From Chloroflexus aurantiacus J-10-fl (GTDB lineage: Bacteria > Chloroflexota > Chloroflexia > Chloroflexales > Chloroflexaceae), in assembly GCF_000018865.1 (NCBI RefSeq), contig NC_010175.1, positions 3,410,001-3,474,000 on the forward strand: a DNA stretch of 64,000 bases. The letters run 5' to 3'. The notes beneath the pieces were generated by a model. That model ran no database searches, had not been told where the DNA came from, and worked only from the letters and a program-made list of their open reading frames with translations. Each line of letters begins with the position of its first letter. Position 1 is the first letter of the stretch. Below, in pieces: positions 20,150-29,100 of this stretch. The translations under genes were made by a program, and so were the position numbers.

Positions 20150-21540
20150 TCACTTTACCCCCCAGCCCCTGCTCCGCTTCTGTCGGGGGAGTGGTGACGG
20201 ACGTGCTCCGTATGCATCCCGCCCACCTTGCTTCCGCCCCCCTCCTAACCTCCCCCCGCTGGGGGGAGGAATTGAAGGTAATTCCTCCGTCCCCAGCGGG
20301 GGCGGGCTGGGATGGGGGTGTTCCCTTCCTCTCGCTCCCCAGACCCCCACTCCACTTCTGTCGGGGGAGTGGTGAGGGGTGAGGGCATCCTCCCGCCCCC
20401 AGCGGGCTATGCATTACCCACATGTCACGCTGCGTTAGGTCGGGCTGCAAGCGCTCCCTGTGGAGGCATTCCATCCACCGTCGGCAGGGTCTGGCCATGA
20501 CCGCTGGTACGCAGGCACGAACCTGGTGTAACAATACGTCTACGCGCAGGGATCGCATGCATGCCTGACCGACTCGATGACCATCACGAATACATCCACC
20601 ATCCTCGTGACCAGCAGGGTCAACGGTATGCCACGAGCCGAATCGTGAGTACGGCTGGCGCGGCAGCATGGCTGCCGCACGCCAAACTGCGCGACACGCG
20701 CATGACGAGCGGATACGGCAATCAATCCAGCACGCGCCGGCACGGCTTGAGCAGCGAACTGCCCCGGGCCAGTCGCTCAAACCAGCACCAATAGCGATCA
20801 TACCCGCTGATACGCACGTGGTTGACACCAGTTGTGGGTAATGTATAGCGGGGAGGGCAGACGTGTGAGCCAGGGCTTCCTGATAGGGTATACGTTGGGT
20901 TCGTTCATCTGTCCTGGCCGTTTGTGAATGCCGCCAGGGGTGGGAGCTTGCGCCTGGCTCCTCCCTCCAGCAATGGTACCGGCACCATGCGCGCCGGAGG
21001 CGCGCGTTCCCAGCTCCCGGCTGGGGATCACGCCCGTCATCACGCCCCCGACCCGCTCCGGCACGCGGGCAAGGCAGTATGCGAGGTATGGGTAATGCAT
21101 AGCCCCCAGCGGGGGCGGGTTGGGGTGGGGGTGTTCCCTTCCTCTCGCTCCCCAGACCCTCGCTCCTCTCCCCTAGGGGAGGAGCGGGGGAGTGGTGACG
21201 GACATGCTCCATAATGGTTCCCGTTCGCATCAATTCCGCCCCCCTCCTAACCTCCCCCCGCTGGGGGGAGGAATTGAAGGTGATTCCCTCGCTGGGGGGA
21301 GGAATTGAAGGTAATTCCCCCGCCCCCAGCGGGGGCGGGCTGGGGTGGGGGGTTCCCTTCCTCTCGCTCCCCAGACCCCCACTCCTCTCCCCTAGGGCGA
21401 GGAGCAGGGGAGTGGTGACGGACATGCTCCATAATGGTTCCCATTCGCATCAATTCCGCCCCCCTCCTAACCTCCCCCCGCTGGGGGGAGGAATTGAAGG
21501 TGATTCCCTCGCTGGGGGGAGGAGTTGTGGGTAAGATTGC
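20150..21540. repeat. GC-rich palindromic repeat block inside the cobalamin cluster
   Basis: About 1.4 kb without a gene between cbiX and cbiB. It holds three copies of a 21-bp hairpin with arms CCTCCCCCC/GGGGGGAGG at 20249-20269, 21251-21271 and 21471-21491. Each is followed by GAATTGAAGGT(A/G)ATTCC or similar. The last two lie in a direct repeat of 220-bp period (about 21106-21530) containing GGGGAGTGGTGACGGACATG and CTCCATAATGGTTCC. CCCCCAGCGGGGGCGGG palindromes recur. A long open frame on the minus strand (20109-21425) is only [16 protein letters not shown]. Confidence 0.85.
20406..20849. repeat. Copy B of the dispersed repeat, with terminal inverted repeats
   Basis: 444-bp element bounded by GCTATGCATTACCCAC (20406-20421) and its inverse GTGGGTAATGTATAGC (20834-20849), a 16-bp terminal inverted repeat with one mismatch. 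The left part is similar to copy A at 4981. No transposase is encoded, so it resembles a MITE. Another inverse end (ATGGGTAATGCATAGC) is at 21088-21103, next to a CCCCCAGCGGGGGCGG palindrome. Confidence 0.65.
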
Positions 21541-21550
21541 CGGCATCCCG

Positions 21551-22516
21551 TCACCCCCTTAGCGTGGCATCTGGGTGCAGAGGCGCGGCACGCCGTATCC
21601 CTGCACCGGTAAGTATGCCGATCCACAGTCCACTCACCACTATCGCCATTGCTACCTGCACGATACGGCGCGCTTGCCCAATCATCGCCGCATCAGGAAT
21701 ACAGCTCCCATCACCCAGGGCGTAGTGATCGCGTTTGGTGAGGACGGTATCCAGCGCACCGGCCATAGCAGCCATCGGCCAGCCGGCATTCGGCGAAGCA
21801 GTGTGCCGGGCGTCACGCAGGGCGGTCTGCCAGGCGTGCCACCCCCGTCCGTTGATCAGGTGGGTAGCCAGCGCAAGTAGCAGTGCGGTCAGGCGGGCCG
21901 GTACCAGGTTGAAGGCATCGTCGCAGCGGGCAGCAATTTTGCCCAGATACTCGTAGCGCTCTGTGCGATACCCCCACATCGCATCGGCGGTGTTGGTCAG
22001 GCGGTAGATAGCCAGGGCGGGCAGACCACCCACCAGAAAGGCCAACAGAGGAGCGATGATGCTGTCACTCAGATTTTCGGCCAGCGACTCGATGGCTGCA
22101 CCGGCCACTTCAGCCGCACTAAGGTCGGCGGTTGGCCGACTGACGAGGTGCCAGCCAAGCAGATGACGCGCTTCTGCAAGATTGCCCGTTCGCAACGCCT
22201 GTTCCACCCCGGCAACTGCTCGATCAAGTCCCCGGTAGGCCAGAAGCAGGGAAACGCATGCCCCCTGCACCAGCAGATGACGCGGCAGGCGGGAAGCCAC
22301 TCTCCCCACCAGCCACCAGCCCCCGTATAGCCACCCACCACCCCAGGCCAGGCGGGCCAACGGTGTCGCTGGTGCTAATCGTTCCCCCCATTTCAACCAA
22401 TGCCCCATCAGGCTCACCGGATGAAGCTGGTTGGGCGGATCACCCAACGCGAAGTCGAGCACCAGGGCCAGGAGGGCAATCGCGCAACGCCGACGTAGCT
22501 CTTCACCAATCATCAT
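21551..22516 (-). CDS. cbiB: Adenosylcobinamide-phosphate synthase CbiB
   Basis: Membrane protein joining aminopropanol phosphate to adenosylcobyric acid. 321 residues with several hydrophobic helices. LDFALGDPPNQLHPVSLMGHWL near the N-terminus, AAIESLAENLSDSIIAPL, YRLTNTADAMWGYRTERYEYLGKIAARCDDAFNLVPAR and SPNAGWPMAAMAGAL are CbiB signatures. The start is ATG 22516 (or 22513) after AGAGGAC, overlapping cbiO by 14 bases. It is the last gene before the repeat block. Confidence 0.95.
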   Translation of the reverse strand: MMIGEELRRRCAIALLALVLDFALGDPPNQLHPVSLMGHWLKWGERLAPATPLARLAWGGGWLYGGWWLVGRVASRLPRHLLVQGACVSLLLAYRGLDRAVAGVEQALRTGNLAEARHLLGWHLVSRPTADLSAAEVAGAAIESLAENLSDSIIAPLLAFLVGGLPALAIYRLTNTADAMWGYRTERYEYLGKIAARCDDAFNLVPARLTALLLALATHLINGRGWHAWQTALRDARHTASPNAGWPMAAMAGALDTVLTKRDHYALGDGSCIPDAAMIGQARRIVQVAMAIVVSGLWIGILTGAGIRRAAPLHPDATLRG

Positions 22517-23249
22517 GCCAGTCCTCTGCCGGTGCAATCAGGTGACGCAGGGTCTCATCAGCAAACACACGCGCCGGCGTTCCCACGGCTGCCACGCTAC
22601 CCGCATCCAAAACTATCACCAAATCGGCCCAGCGGCGGGCAAGCGCCAGATCGTGCGTCGCCAGTACGACCGTCTTGCCCTGCGCAGCCAGTCGATCAAA
22701 TACCTGTACGATCTGTCGGCGTGCCCAGCGATCTAATCCTGATGTTGCCTCATCAACCAGCAGATACTGTGGTCGCATGGCCAATACGCCGGCAAGTGCC
22801 ACTCGTGCTTTCTGCCCCCCACTCAACGCATGGGTGGGTCGGTCGAGCAGATCGCTCACATCACACAACGCAGCCGCTTCGTGGACGGCGCGCCGGGCTT
22901 CGGCAGGGCTAAGACCAAGATTGAGTGGCCCAAAACTGATGTCTTGCCAGACACTGGCACTGAAGAGTTGTTCATCAGGTGATTGCATGACCAGGCCAAC
23001 ATGCCGGCGCAGGTGCCGCAATCCCGAACGTGAGTAGCTGATCGGCGTGTCGCCCAGGCGAATCTGCCCTTCTTGGGGGCGCAAGATGCCGGCGGCCAGC
23101 AAGAGCAGCGTACTTTTGCCGGCGCCGTTGCGCCCCAGGACAGCAATCCGCCGACCGGGGTCAATCGAGAGCGATACCCGGTGAAGTGCCGGTGTCGGGT
23201 TACCGGTGAAGCGGTACGATACCGCTGCAAACGTCAGCGCTGCTGTCAT
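22503..23249 (-). CDS. cbiO: Cobalt ECF transporter ATP-binding protein CbiO
   Basis: ATPase of the CbiMNQO cobalt uptake system. 248 residues: Walker A LGRNGAGKST, Q-loop VMQSPDEQLF (typical of ECF ATPases), signature LSGGQKARVALAGVLAM, Walker B YLLVDEATSGLD, switch His in LATHD. The ATG at 23249 overlaps the cbiQ stop as ATGA; a GTG three codons upstream is an alternative. Confidence 0.93.
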   Translation of the reverse strand: MTAALTFAAVSYRFTGNPTPALHRVSLSIDPGRRIAVLGRNGAGKSTLLLLAAGILRPQEGQIRLGDTPISYSRSGLRHLRRHVGLVMQSPDEQLFSASVWQDISFGPLNLGLSPAEARRAVHEAAALCDVSDLLDRPTHALSGGQKARVALAGVLAMRPQYLLVDEATSGLDRWARRQIVQVFDRLAAQGKTVVLATHDLALARRWADLVIVLDAGSVAAVGTPARVFADETLRHLIAPAEDWHDDW

Positions 23250-24010
23250 GACCACCACCTTGCCAGAAAGAGGCTAACGAAGATCAGGATACCGATCAGC
23301 CAGAGGGTTTGTTCAGTCCGGTACGATAGTGGTAGTACGCGCACATCGCCATCGAAGCCACGCCCGATCAGAGCTTGTTCGAGCGCCTGACTCCGCTGGT
23401 AGGCGATGACAAACAAGCGACTGCCGATCAGCGCTGAACTGCGCAGTGTTGACTGCCACGAGGTATAGCCAAGGCGTGCAGTTTGCGCAGTGACCATCTG
23501 TTCAAGAGTGTCGAGGAGCACAAAAATCGCCCGATAACTCAGCATCATAACTTCAACCAGGAGTGCTGGCACGCGCAACCGATGCATCAGCTCGATCAGA
23601 TCGACGAGCGGTGTCGTTAAGACCAGAAAGTTGAGAGCGGCGGTACACCCCAGTGCCCGACTAAACACCTGGAGCGCGAGAGGGAGCGCTGCGTGATGAA
23701 AGCCTATCCACAACGGCCCCAACCGGAGTGCCGCTTCTGATGCTTCAAAACCGACGCTCACCGCGATACCGACAACCGAGAGAACGAGAAAGACGCTCTC
23801 GGTTGTCAGTACAGCAATCACGACGTGCAAAGGTATTCGCGCATAGCCGGCCATGATCCCAACCATCCAGACCGTGGCAATCCAACCGACCAGTGGGCGA
23901 TCCAGCAGCAAGCAAAGCAGGATCGTTGCCAGAGCGATCCCGCTCTTCTGAGCCGGATCAACATTGCGTAGCCGGTTGCTAAACGCATAGCGATCAATCA
24001 CCCGTAGCAT
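23246..24010 (-). CDS. cbiQ: Cobalt ECF transporter transmembrane protein CbiQ
   Basis: T-component of the CbiMNQO importer. 254 residues with about five or six hydrophobic helices and the paired coupling motifs of the family: ALEQALIGRGFDG near the C-terminus and an earlier Arg-containing segment (MVTAQTARLGY). The N-terminus IDRYAFSNRLRNVDP is CbiQ-like, which favours the ATG at 24010, one base after the cbiN stop. An ATG at 24040 inside cbiN is possible. Confidence 0.92.
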   Translation of the reverse strand: MLRVIDRYAFSNRLRNVDPAQKSGIALATILLCLLLDRPLVGWIATVWMVGIMAGYARIPLHVVIAVLTTESVFLVLSVVGIAVSVGFEASEAALRLGPLWIGFHHAALPLALQVFSRALGCTAALNFLVLTTPLVDLIELMHRLRVPALLVEVMMLSYRAIFVLLDTLEQMVTAQTARLGYTSWQSTLRSSALIGSRLFVIAYQRSQALEQALIGRGFDGDVRVLPLSYRTEQTLWLIGILIFVSLFLARWWS

Positions 24011-24011
24011 G

Positions 24012-24314
24012 TCACCGATCCGGGCGTCGCCGGCGGCCATGGTGCCAGCCGAAGAAAAAGCCGATGAAGCCTGCTCCTAACCCGGCCTGCAACGCAAACA
24101 AGAGGCTTTCGGTTTCGCTACCCGGTGGCTCGAACAGCGGAGCAAACCATGGTTCGTAGTCGGGATTGATTTCGACAATCGCCACTTCGGCAGCGGCGTC
24201 GGCGCCACCAAACTCCGTATCGCGGATCAGCAAGATCGGTGTGATTGCAAGACCGATGACAATCAGCGAGAGCACGATCATCACCGGCCACGACAACGGT
24301 TTGGGCGTCATCAT
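24012..24314 (-). CDS. cbiN: Cobalt transport accessory protein CbiN
   Basis: Small two-helix protein needed with CbiM for cobalt uptake. 100 residues: transmembrane helix 1 (about 10-30), a loop with [20 protein letters not shown] and [21 protein letters not shown] (the conserved CbiN core), then helix 2 (about 71-90) and a basic tail. The ATG at 24314 overlaps the cbiM stop as ATGA and has AAGGGG upstream. Confidence 0.92.
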   Translation of the reverse strand: MMTPKPLSWPVMIVLSLIVIGLAITPILLIRDTEFGGADAAAEVAIVEINPDYEPWFAPLFEPPGSETESLLFALQAGLGAGFIGFFFGWHHGRRRRPDR

Positions 24315-25051
24315 GAACGTACCCCTTTCATTGCAAGGGCTTGCAGTTCGGATGCAGCCGTCGTTTGCAGCGCATTCATAATCAACACCGTGAGAATACC
24401 TTCGCTTATCGCCAGCGGAATCTGGGTAATGGCAAAGATGGTGCCGAATTTGATGAACGAAGCAACGATCCCACCCACCGGATCGGGGTGCGCCAGCGCC
24501 AGTTGCAGCGAGGTCACGACGTAGGTTGAGAGATTTGCCAGCGCTGCCGCCAGGAATACCGTCAACCAGAATGGAAGGCGTCCGCTCAGGCCACGCCAGA
24601 TCAGCCAGGCGACCCATGGCCCGACAACGGCCATGCTGAACGCATTGGCACCGAGCGTGGTCAGACCGCCGTGGGCGATTAATAGCGCCTGGAACAGTAA
24701 AACAATTGAACCGAGCACACTCATCACCCACGGCCCGAACAGGATGGCTCCCAGGCCGGTACCGGTGGGGTGGCTGCTTGATCCGGTGACACTGGGTAAC
24801 TTCAGTGCGCTAAGCACAAAGGTGAACGCAGCCGCAAAACCGAGCAGTAAGCGCAATTCGGGCTTGTCGTTCACGATAGCGCGCAGGCGGCGAAAGCCAA
24901 TGATCCAGAATGGGATGACGACGGCGAACCAGAAGAGCGCCCACAGAGGCGGTAAGAACCCCTCCATAATGTGCATCGCGTAAGCTGGTCGAGCCTCGAA
25001 TACGATCAGGATGGCTGCGCCGAGACTGATGAGAAGCCAACGGTGTTTCAT
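24311..25051 (-). CDS. cbiM: Cobalt ECF transporter substrate-binding membrane protein CbiM
   Basis: S-component giving cobalt specificity. 246 residues. A signal-like N-terminus (residues 1-25, ending RPAYA) precedes [10 protein letters not shown]; cleavage would expose Met-His, which in the NikM/CbiM family contributes to metal coordination. About six further hydrophobic helices; the conserved [13 protein letters not shown] and [16 protein letters not shown] are visible. The ATG at 25051 has AAGGAG nine bases upstream. Confidence 0.95.
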   Translation of the reverse strand: MKHRWLLISLGAAILIVFEARPAYAMHIMEGFLPPLWALFWFAVVIPFWIIGFRRLRAIVNDKPELRLLLGFAAAFTFVLSALKLPSVTGSSSHPTGTGLGAILFGPWVMSVLGSIVLLFQALLIAHGGLTTLGANAFSMAVVGPWVAWLIWRGLSGRLPFWLTVFLAAALANLSTYVVTSLQLALAHPDPVGGIVASFIKFGTIFAITQIPLAISEGILTVLIMNALQTTAASELQALAMKGVRS

Positions 25052-25067
25052 AGCAGTGCTCCTTGCT

Positions 25068-26123
25068 TCAGACCTTCTCAGACACACCGGCTTCAGCGAA
25101 GGTGGCCATTTCGTCGAGAATCTTGCAGGCCGCCTGACAGATCGACATCGCCAGCACAGCACCGGTACCCTCACCGAGCCGCATGTTGAGGTCGAGCAAG
25201 GGTTGGAGATCGAGGTGCGAAAAGACCGCCGCATGTCCACGCTCAACCGAACGGTGACCGGCGATCATGTAGGCAGTGGCTGCCGGTGCCAGCGTTGCCG
25301 CGATCAACGCTGCCGCGCCGGCGATGAAGCCGTCGATGACCACCGGCACCCGCCGGGCCGCCGCCCCTAGAATCACGCCGGCCAGGCCGCCGATCTCGAG
25401 GCCACCCACCTTCGCCAGCACATCAAGCCCGTCGTCTGGATTGGGCTGGTGGCGATGCAACGCCTGTTCGATAACAGCTATCTTTCGCGCCAGCCCACTG
25501 TCATCAATGCCGGTGCCGCGTCCGGTGACCTCACTCGCCGGGCGGCGGGTGATGGCAGCAACCACCGCACTGGCAGCGGTGGTGTTGGCGATGCCCATCT
25601 CGCCGGTCGCCAGCAGATCAACGCCGCTATCGATAGCCTGGTTCGCGCAGGCAATCCCAACGGCAATGGCTTGCCGGGCGGTTTCGTGGCTCATCGCCGG
25701 TTCCTGGCTGAAATCGGCAGTGCCATACGCCAGCTTGCGACTGACCAGGTCGGGATGTGGAGGCAGATCGGTCGCTACGCCAATATCAACGACGATTACC
25801 CGTGCTCCGACATGGCGGGCCAGGACGTTGATCGCCGCCCCACCGCGCAGAAAGTTCAAGACCATCTGGGGCGTGACCTCAGCCGGAAATGCGCTCACAC
25901 CCTGGCGGGCTACGCCGTGATCGGCAGCCATCACGATGACTGCCGGATTGGTCAGGCGTGGCCGTTCACGACCGGTAATACCCGCGATACGGATTGATAG
26001 CTCTTCCAATCGCCCCAGCGATCCTGCCGGTTTGGTGAGCATGTCTTGCCGACGGCGTGCAGCCGTCGCTGCCCGATCATCGAGGGGGCCGATCTGGTTG
26101 ATGGTGCTTTGTACCAGGTCCAT
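25068..26123 (-). CDS. cobT: Nicotinate-nucleotide:dimethylbenzimidazole phosphoribosyltransferase CobT
   Basis: Activates the lower-ligand base by making alpha-ribazole phosphate. 351 residues. CobT motifs: [80 protein letters not shown], and [33 protein letters not shown], which contains the catalytic glutamate. The ATG at 26123 follows AAGGAG. This CobT is unrelated to the CobT chelatase subunit of Pseudomonas. Confidence 0.95.
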   Translation of the reverse strand: MDLVQSTINQIGPLDDRAATAARRRQDMLTKPAGSLGRLEELSIRIAGITGRERPRLTNPAVIVMAADHGVARQGVSAFPAEVTPQMVLNFLRGGAAINVLARHVGARVIVVDIGVATDLPPHPDLVSRKLAYGTADFSQEPAMSHETARQAIAVGIACANQAIDSGVDLLATGEMGIANTTAASAVVAAITRRPASEVTGRGTGIDDSGLARKIAVIEQALHRHQPNPDDGLDVLAKVGGLEIGGLAGVILGAAARRVPVVIDGFIAGAAALIAATLAPAATAYMIAGHRSVERGHAAVFSHLDLQPLLDLNMRLGEGTGAVLAMSICQAACKILDEMATFAEAGVSEKV

Positions 26124-26152
26124 CTTCCTCTCCTTCCTCTACGCTCTGTACC

Positions 26153-29100
26153 CTACCCTTCGCGATCAATGTCGCGAGGAGCTGAAAACCCTTCACGTAA
26201 CTCCTCCCCCTGTGCCAGAACCTCGGCGATAGCGGCCTGCGCTTCAGGTGAAGGATGGCGCCACATGCCCCGCCCGATGGCCTCGTTGAGCCGCTCGGCG
26301 ATTGCCTGGAGCGCCCACGGATTTACTTCGTGTAACCACTGCTGAATCTCAGGGTCGCGGATGTAATGGGTCGTCACCTGCTCGTACATCCAATCTGCCA
26401 GCACCTGGGCTGTGGCGTCATAGCCGAAGAGATAATCGACCGTTGCCGCCAGCTCCAGGCCGCCTTTGTACCCGTGCCGGCGCATACTGGCCAGCCACTT
26501 TGGATTGATGACCCGCGCCCGGAAGACGCGGCGCGCCTCTTCGCGCAGATCGCGCGTGCGCGGGCGAGCCGGATCGCTACTGTCGCCAAAGTAGCGGGCC
26601 GGATTACGCCCACTGAGCGCACGGATGGCCGCGATCATGCCACCGTGGAACTGAAAATAGTCATCGCTATCGAAAATGTCGTGTTCGCGCGTGTCCTGAT
26701 TTTTGGTCGCAACCTGGACGGTGCTGAGTGCAGCAGCAAAGGCCGTTTCAGCCGGTACTCCCTGTTCGGTTGCCGTGTACGCATATCCGCCCCATCGCAG
26801 ATACACCCTGGCCAAATCGGCGTCATTCGTCCAGTTTTGCCCGTCAATTAAGGGCAACATACCTGCGCCATAGCTACCCGGTGGACTACCAAAGATGCGA
26901 TAGCGAGCCTCGCGTTGGGCCGTTTCCTGATCGGTACCGCCATTGACCAGCGCCTGTGCGGTCAGGTAGGCATGCTTGCGGGGAAAATTCAGTTCGAGCG
27001 GTTCATCGAGGTCGATGACCGTTTGGATCGCCTGATCGAGCAGCTCGATCAGATGCGGGAAGGCATCACGGAAGAAACCGCTAATCCGGCAGACAACATC
27101 AATACGTGGCCGGCCCAATTCCGTCAGTGGAATGACTTCAAAACCGATTACCCGACGATTTTCGCGTTGCCAGCGCGGACGCACTCCCAGCAGCGCCATA
27201 ACCTGCGCCACGTCGTCACCGGCAGTGCGGATCAGGCTGGTACCCCAGATACTGATACCGACGCTTTCCGGCAGCGTACCGTATTCCCGCTGATAACGGC
27301 GCAGCAGGTCATTCGCCAGTCCCAGCCCGGTCTCCCAGGCTGCCATTGCCGGTACGCTTCGCGGATCGAGACTGTAGAAGTTGCGTCCCGTGGGCAAGAC
27401 GTGCGCCATACCGCGTGTCGGAGCGCCGCTCGGCCCTGGTGGAACGAAGCGCCCGGCCAGTGCCGCCAGCAGATGATCGATCTCATCAATTGCACTCTGC
27501 CGCAGGCGGGGGATAATCCAATCGCAGGCGTATTGCAGTGCTGTCGCAACCGCAGTGGTATCACGACACGCCGGCAGCACCTGTTCGATTACTGACGTGA
27601 TCATCGCCGCTTGCCAGTGCTCTGCCTGAAGCCGCCGCAGCAGATCGCGACAGAGCGTTTCGATATGGGCAATCACATCGGCATTCGTCAAAAAGTGATC
27701 GTCACCATTGCGCCGTTGTCCCGGTGTGTTCTGGAGTGCATACCAATCGACACCGAGTGCGGTGGCGACAGACGCCGGCAGTGCCGGTGCGTGCAGGTTG
27801 GGTAATCGCAAGAGGTGGTAAACCAGATCAACAAGCTGATCACCCTCCGGCAGCGTGCCGAGAATGTGCAGACCGTCGCGAATCTGTGCTCCGGTCAGTT
27901 CACACAAATACCCTTCAATATCCTCAAGCAGATGCGCTACCTCGCGCCCCTCCAACTCGGCCAGCACGGTAGGCGTACCATCTTCCAGCACGCTGCCGTC
28001 CCATTCATGACGGTGATCGCCGTGGTCGGCCTGGAGAATGTAGCGCAAGTCGTCGGCCAGTTGGCTGCGTTGCAACACATCCCAGATTTGGCGTTGCAAC
28101 AGCGGGAGCTTCGTTGGATCAAGCCGTTCCATGCGGTAATACTCATCGACCAGGTGCGCCAGTTCGGCCAGGTCACCATACGCGCCGGCACTCGTCATCG
28201 GTGGCGTGAGATGGTCGATGATTACCGCATGCGCTCGCCGTTTGGCCTGTGTCCCCTCGCCGGGATCGTTGATGATAAACGGATAGATCAGAGGCATATC
28301 GCCCAGGAAGGGATCGGGGAAGCAGGTGGCACTCAAGCCAACCCCCTTACCGGGCAGCCATTCGAGCGTACCGTGTTTGCCGAGATGGATGATGGCATCG
28401 GCCTGCCACACATCACGCAACCAGCGGTAGAGCGCGTAGTAGTTGTGAGGCGGTGGTAAATCGGGGCGATGGTAAATGGCGTTTGGATCCATATCGTATC
28501 CACGTGGTGGTTGCAGGGCGACAAAGCAGTTGCCAAACTCCAACCCCGCCAGCGCCAGCTCCCCGCGATGAACATACGCACGACCCGGTGGCGGTCCCCA
28601 TTGGCGCGTCATCGCCTCTTGTAACGACAATGGTAATTCGGCAAACCAGCGTTGATAGGTCGTGCTGGGAATGCGATACGCCTGTGCCAACTGCTCAGTC
28701 GTCAGCCAGGTCTCGTCGTATGAGCAGCGAGCAATCAAATCGGCAATTAGACGGTCACCATGCTCCGGCAGGCCAGCAACGGAATAGCCGGCATCTTGCA
28801 ACGCAGCAAACAGACGCATCAGCGAGGCAGGTGCATCAAGACCAACTGCATTTCCAATCCGCTGCGCTTTGGCACTGCTGTTAGTCAAGATGATAGCGAT
28901 CCGCTTCTGTGCATTCGGTTTGTGCCGAAGTTGACTCAATCGCCAGACCAGTCCGGCCAGTCGTTCAATTCGTTCAGGGTCAGGCAGCGACCGCGCAGCC
29001 GCTTCACCTTCTTGCGCCTTAAACGCTATCGGTACGCTGATGATTCGTCCATCAAGCTCCGGCAGGGCGACATTCATCGCGGTATCGAGCGGCCCCAGAC

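Noticed and set aside
20109-21425. 438-codon minus-strand open frame between cbiX and cbiB
   Set aside because: Its translation is built from the palindromic DNA repeats (recurring GEEWGSGEREEGNPP-like blocks), so it is not a gene.
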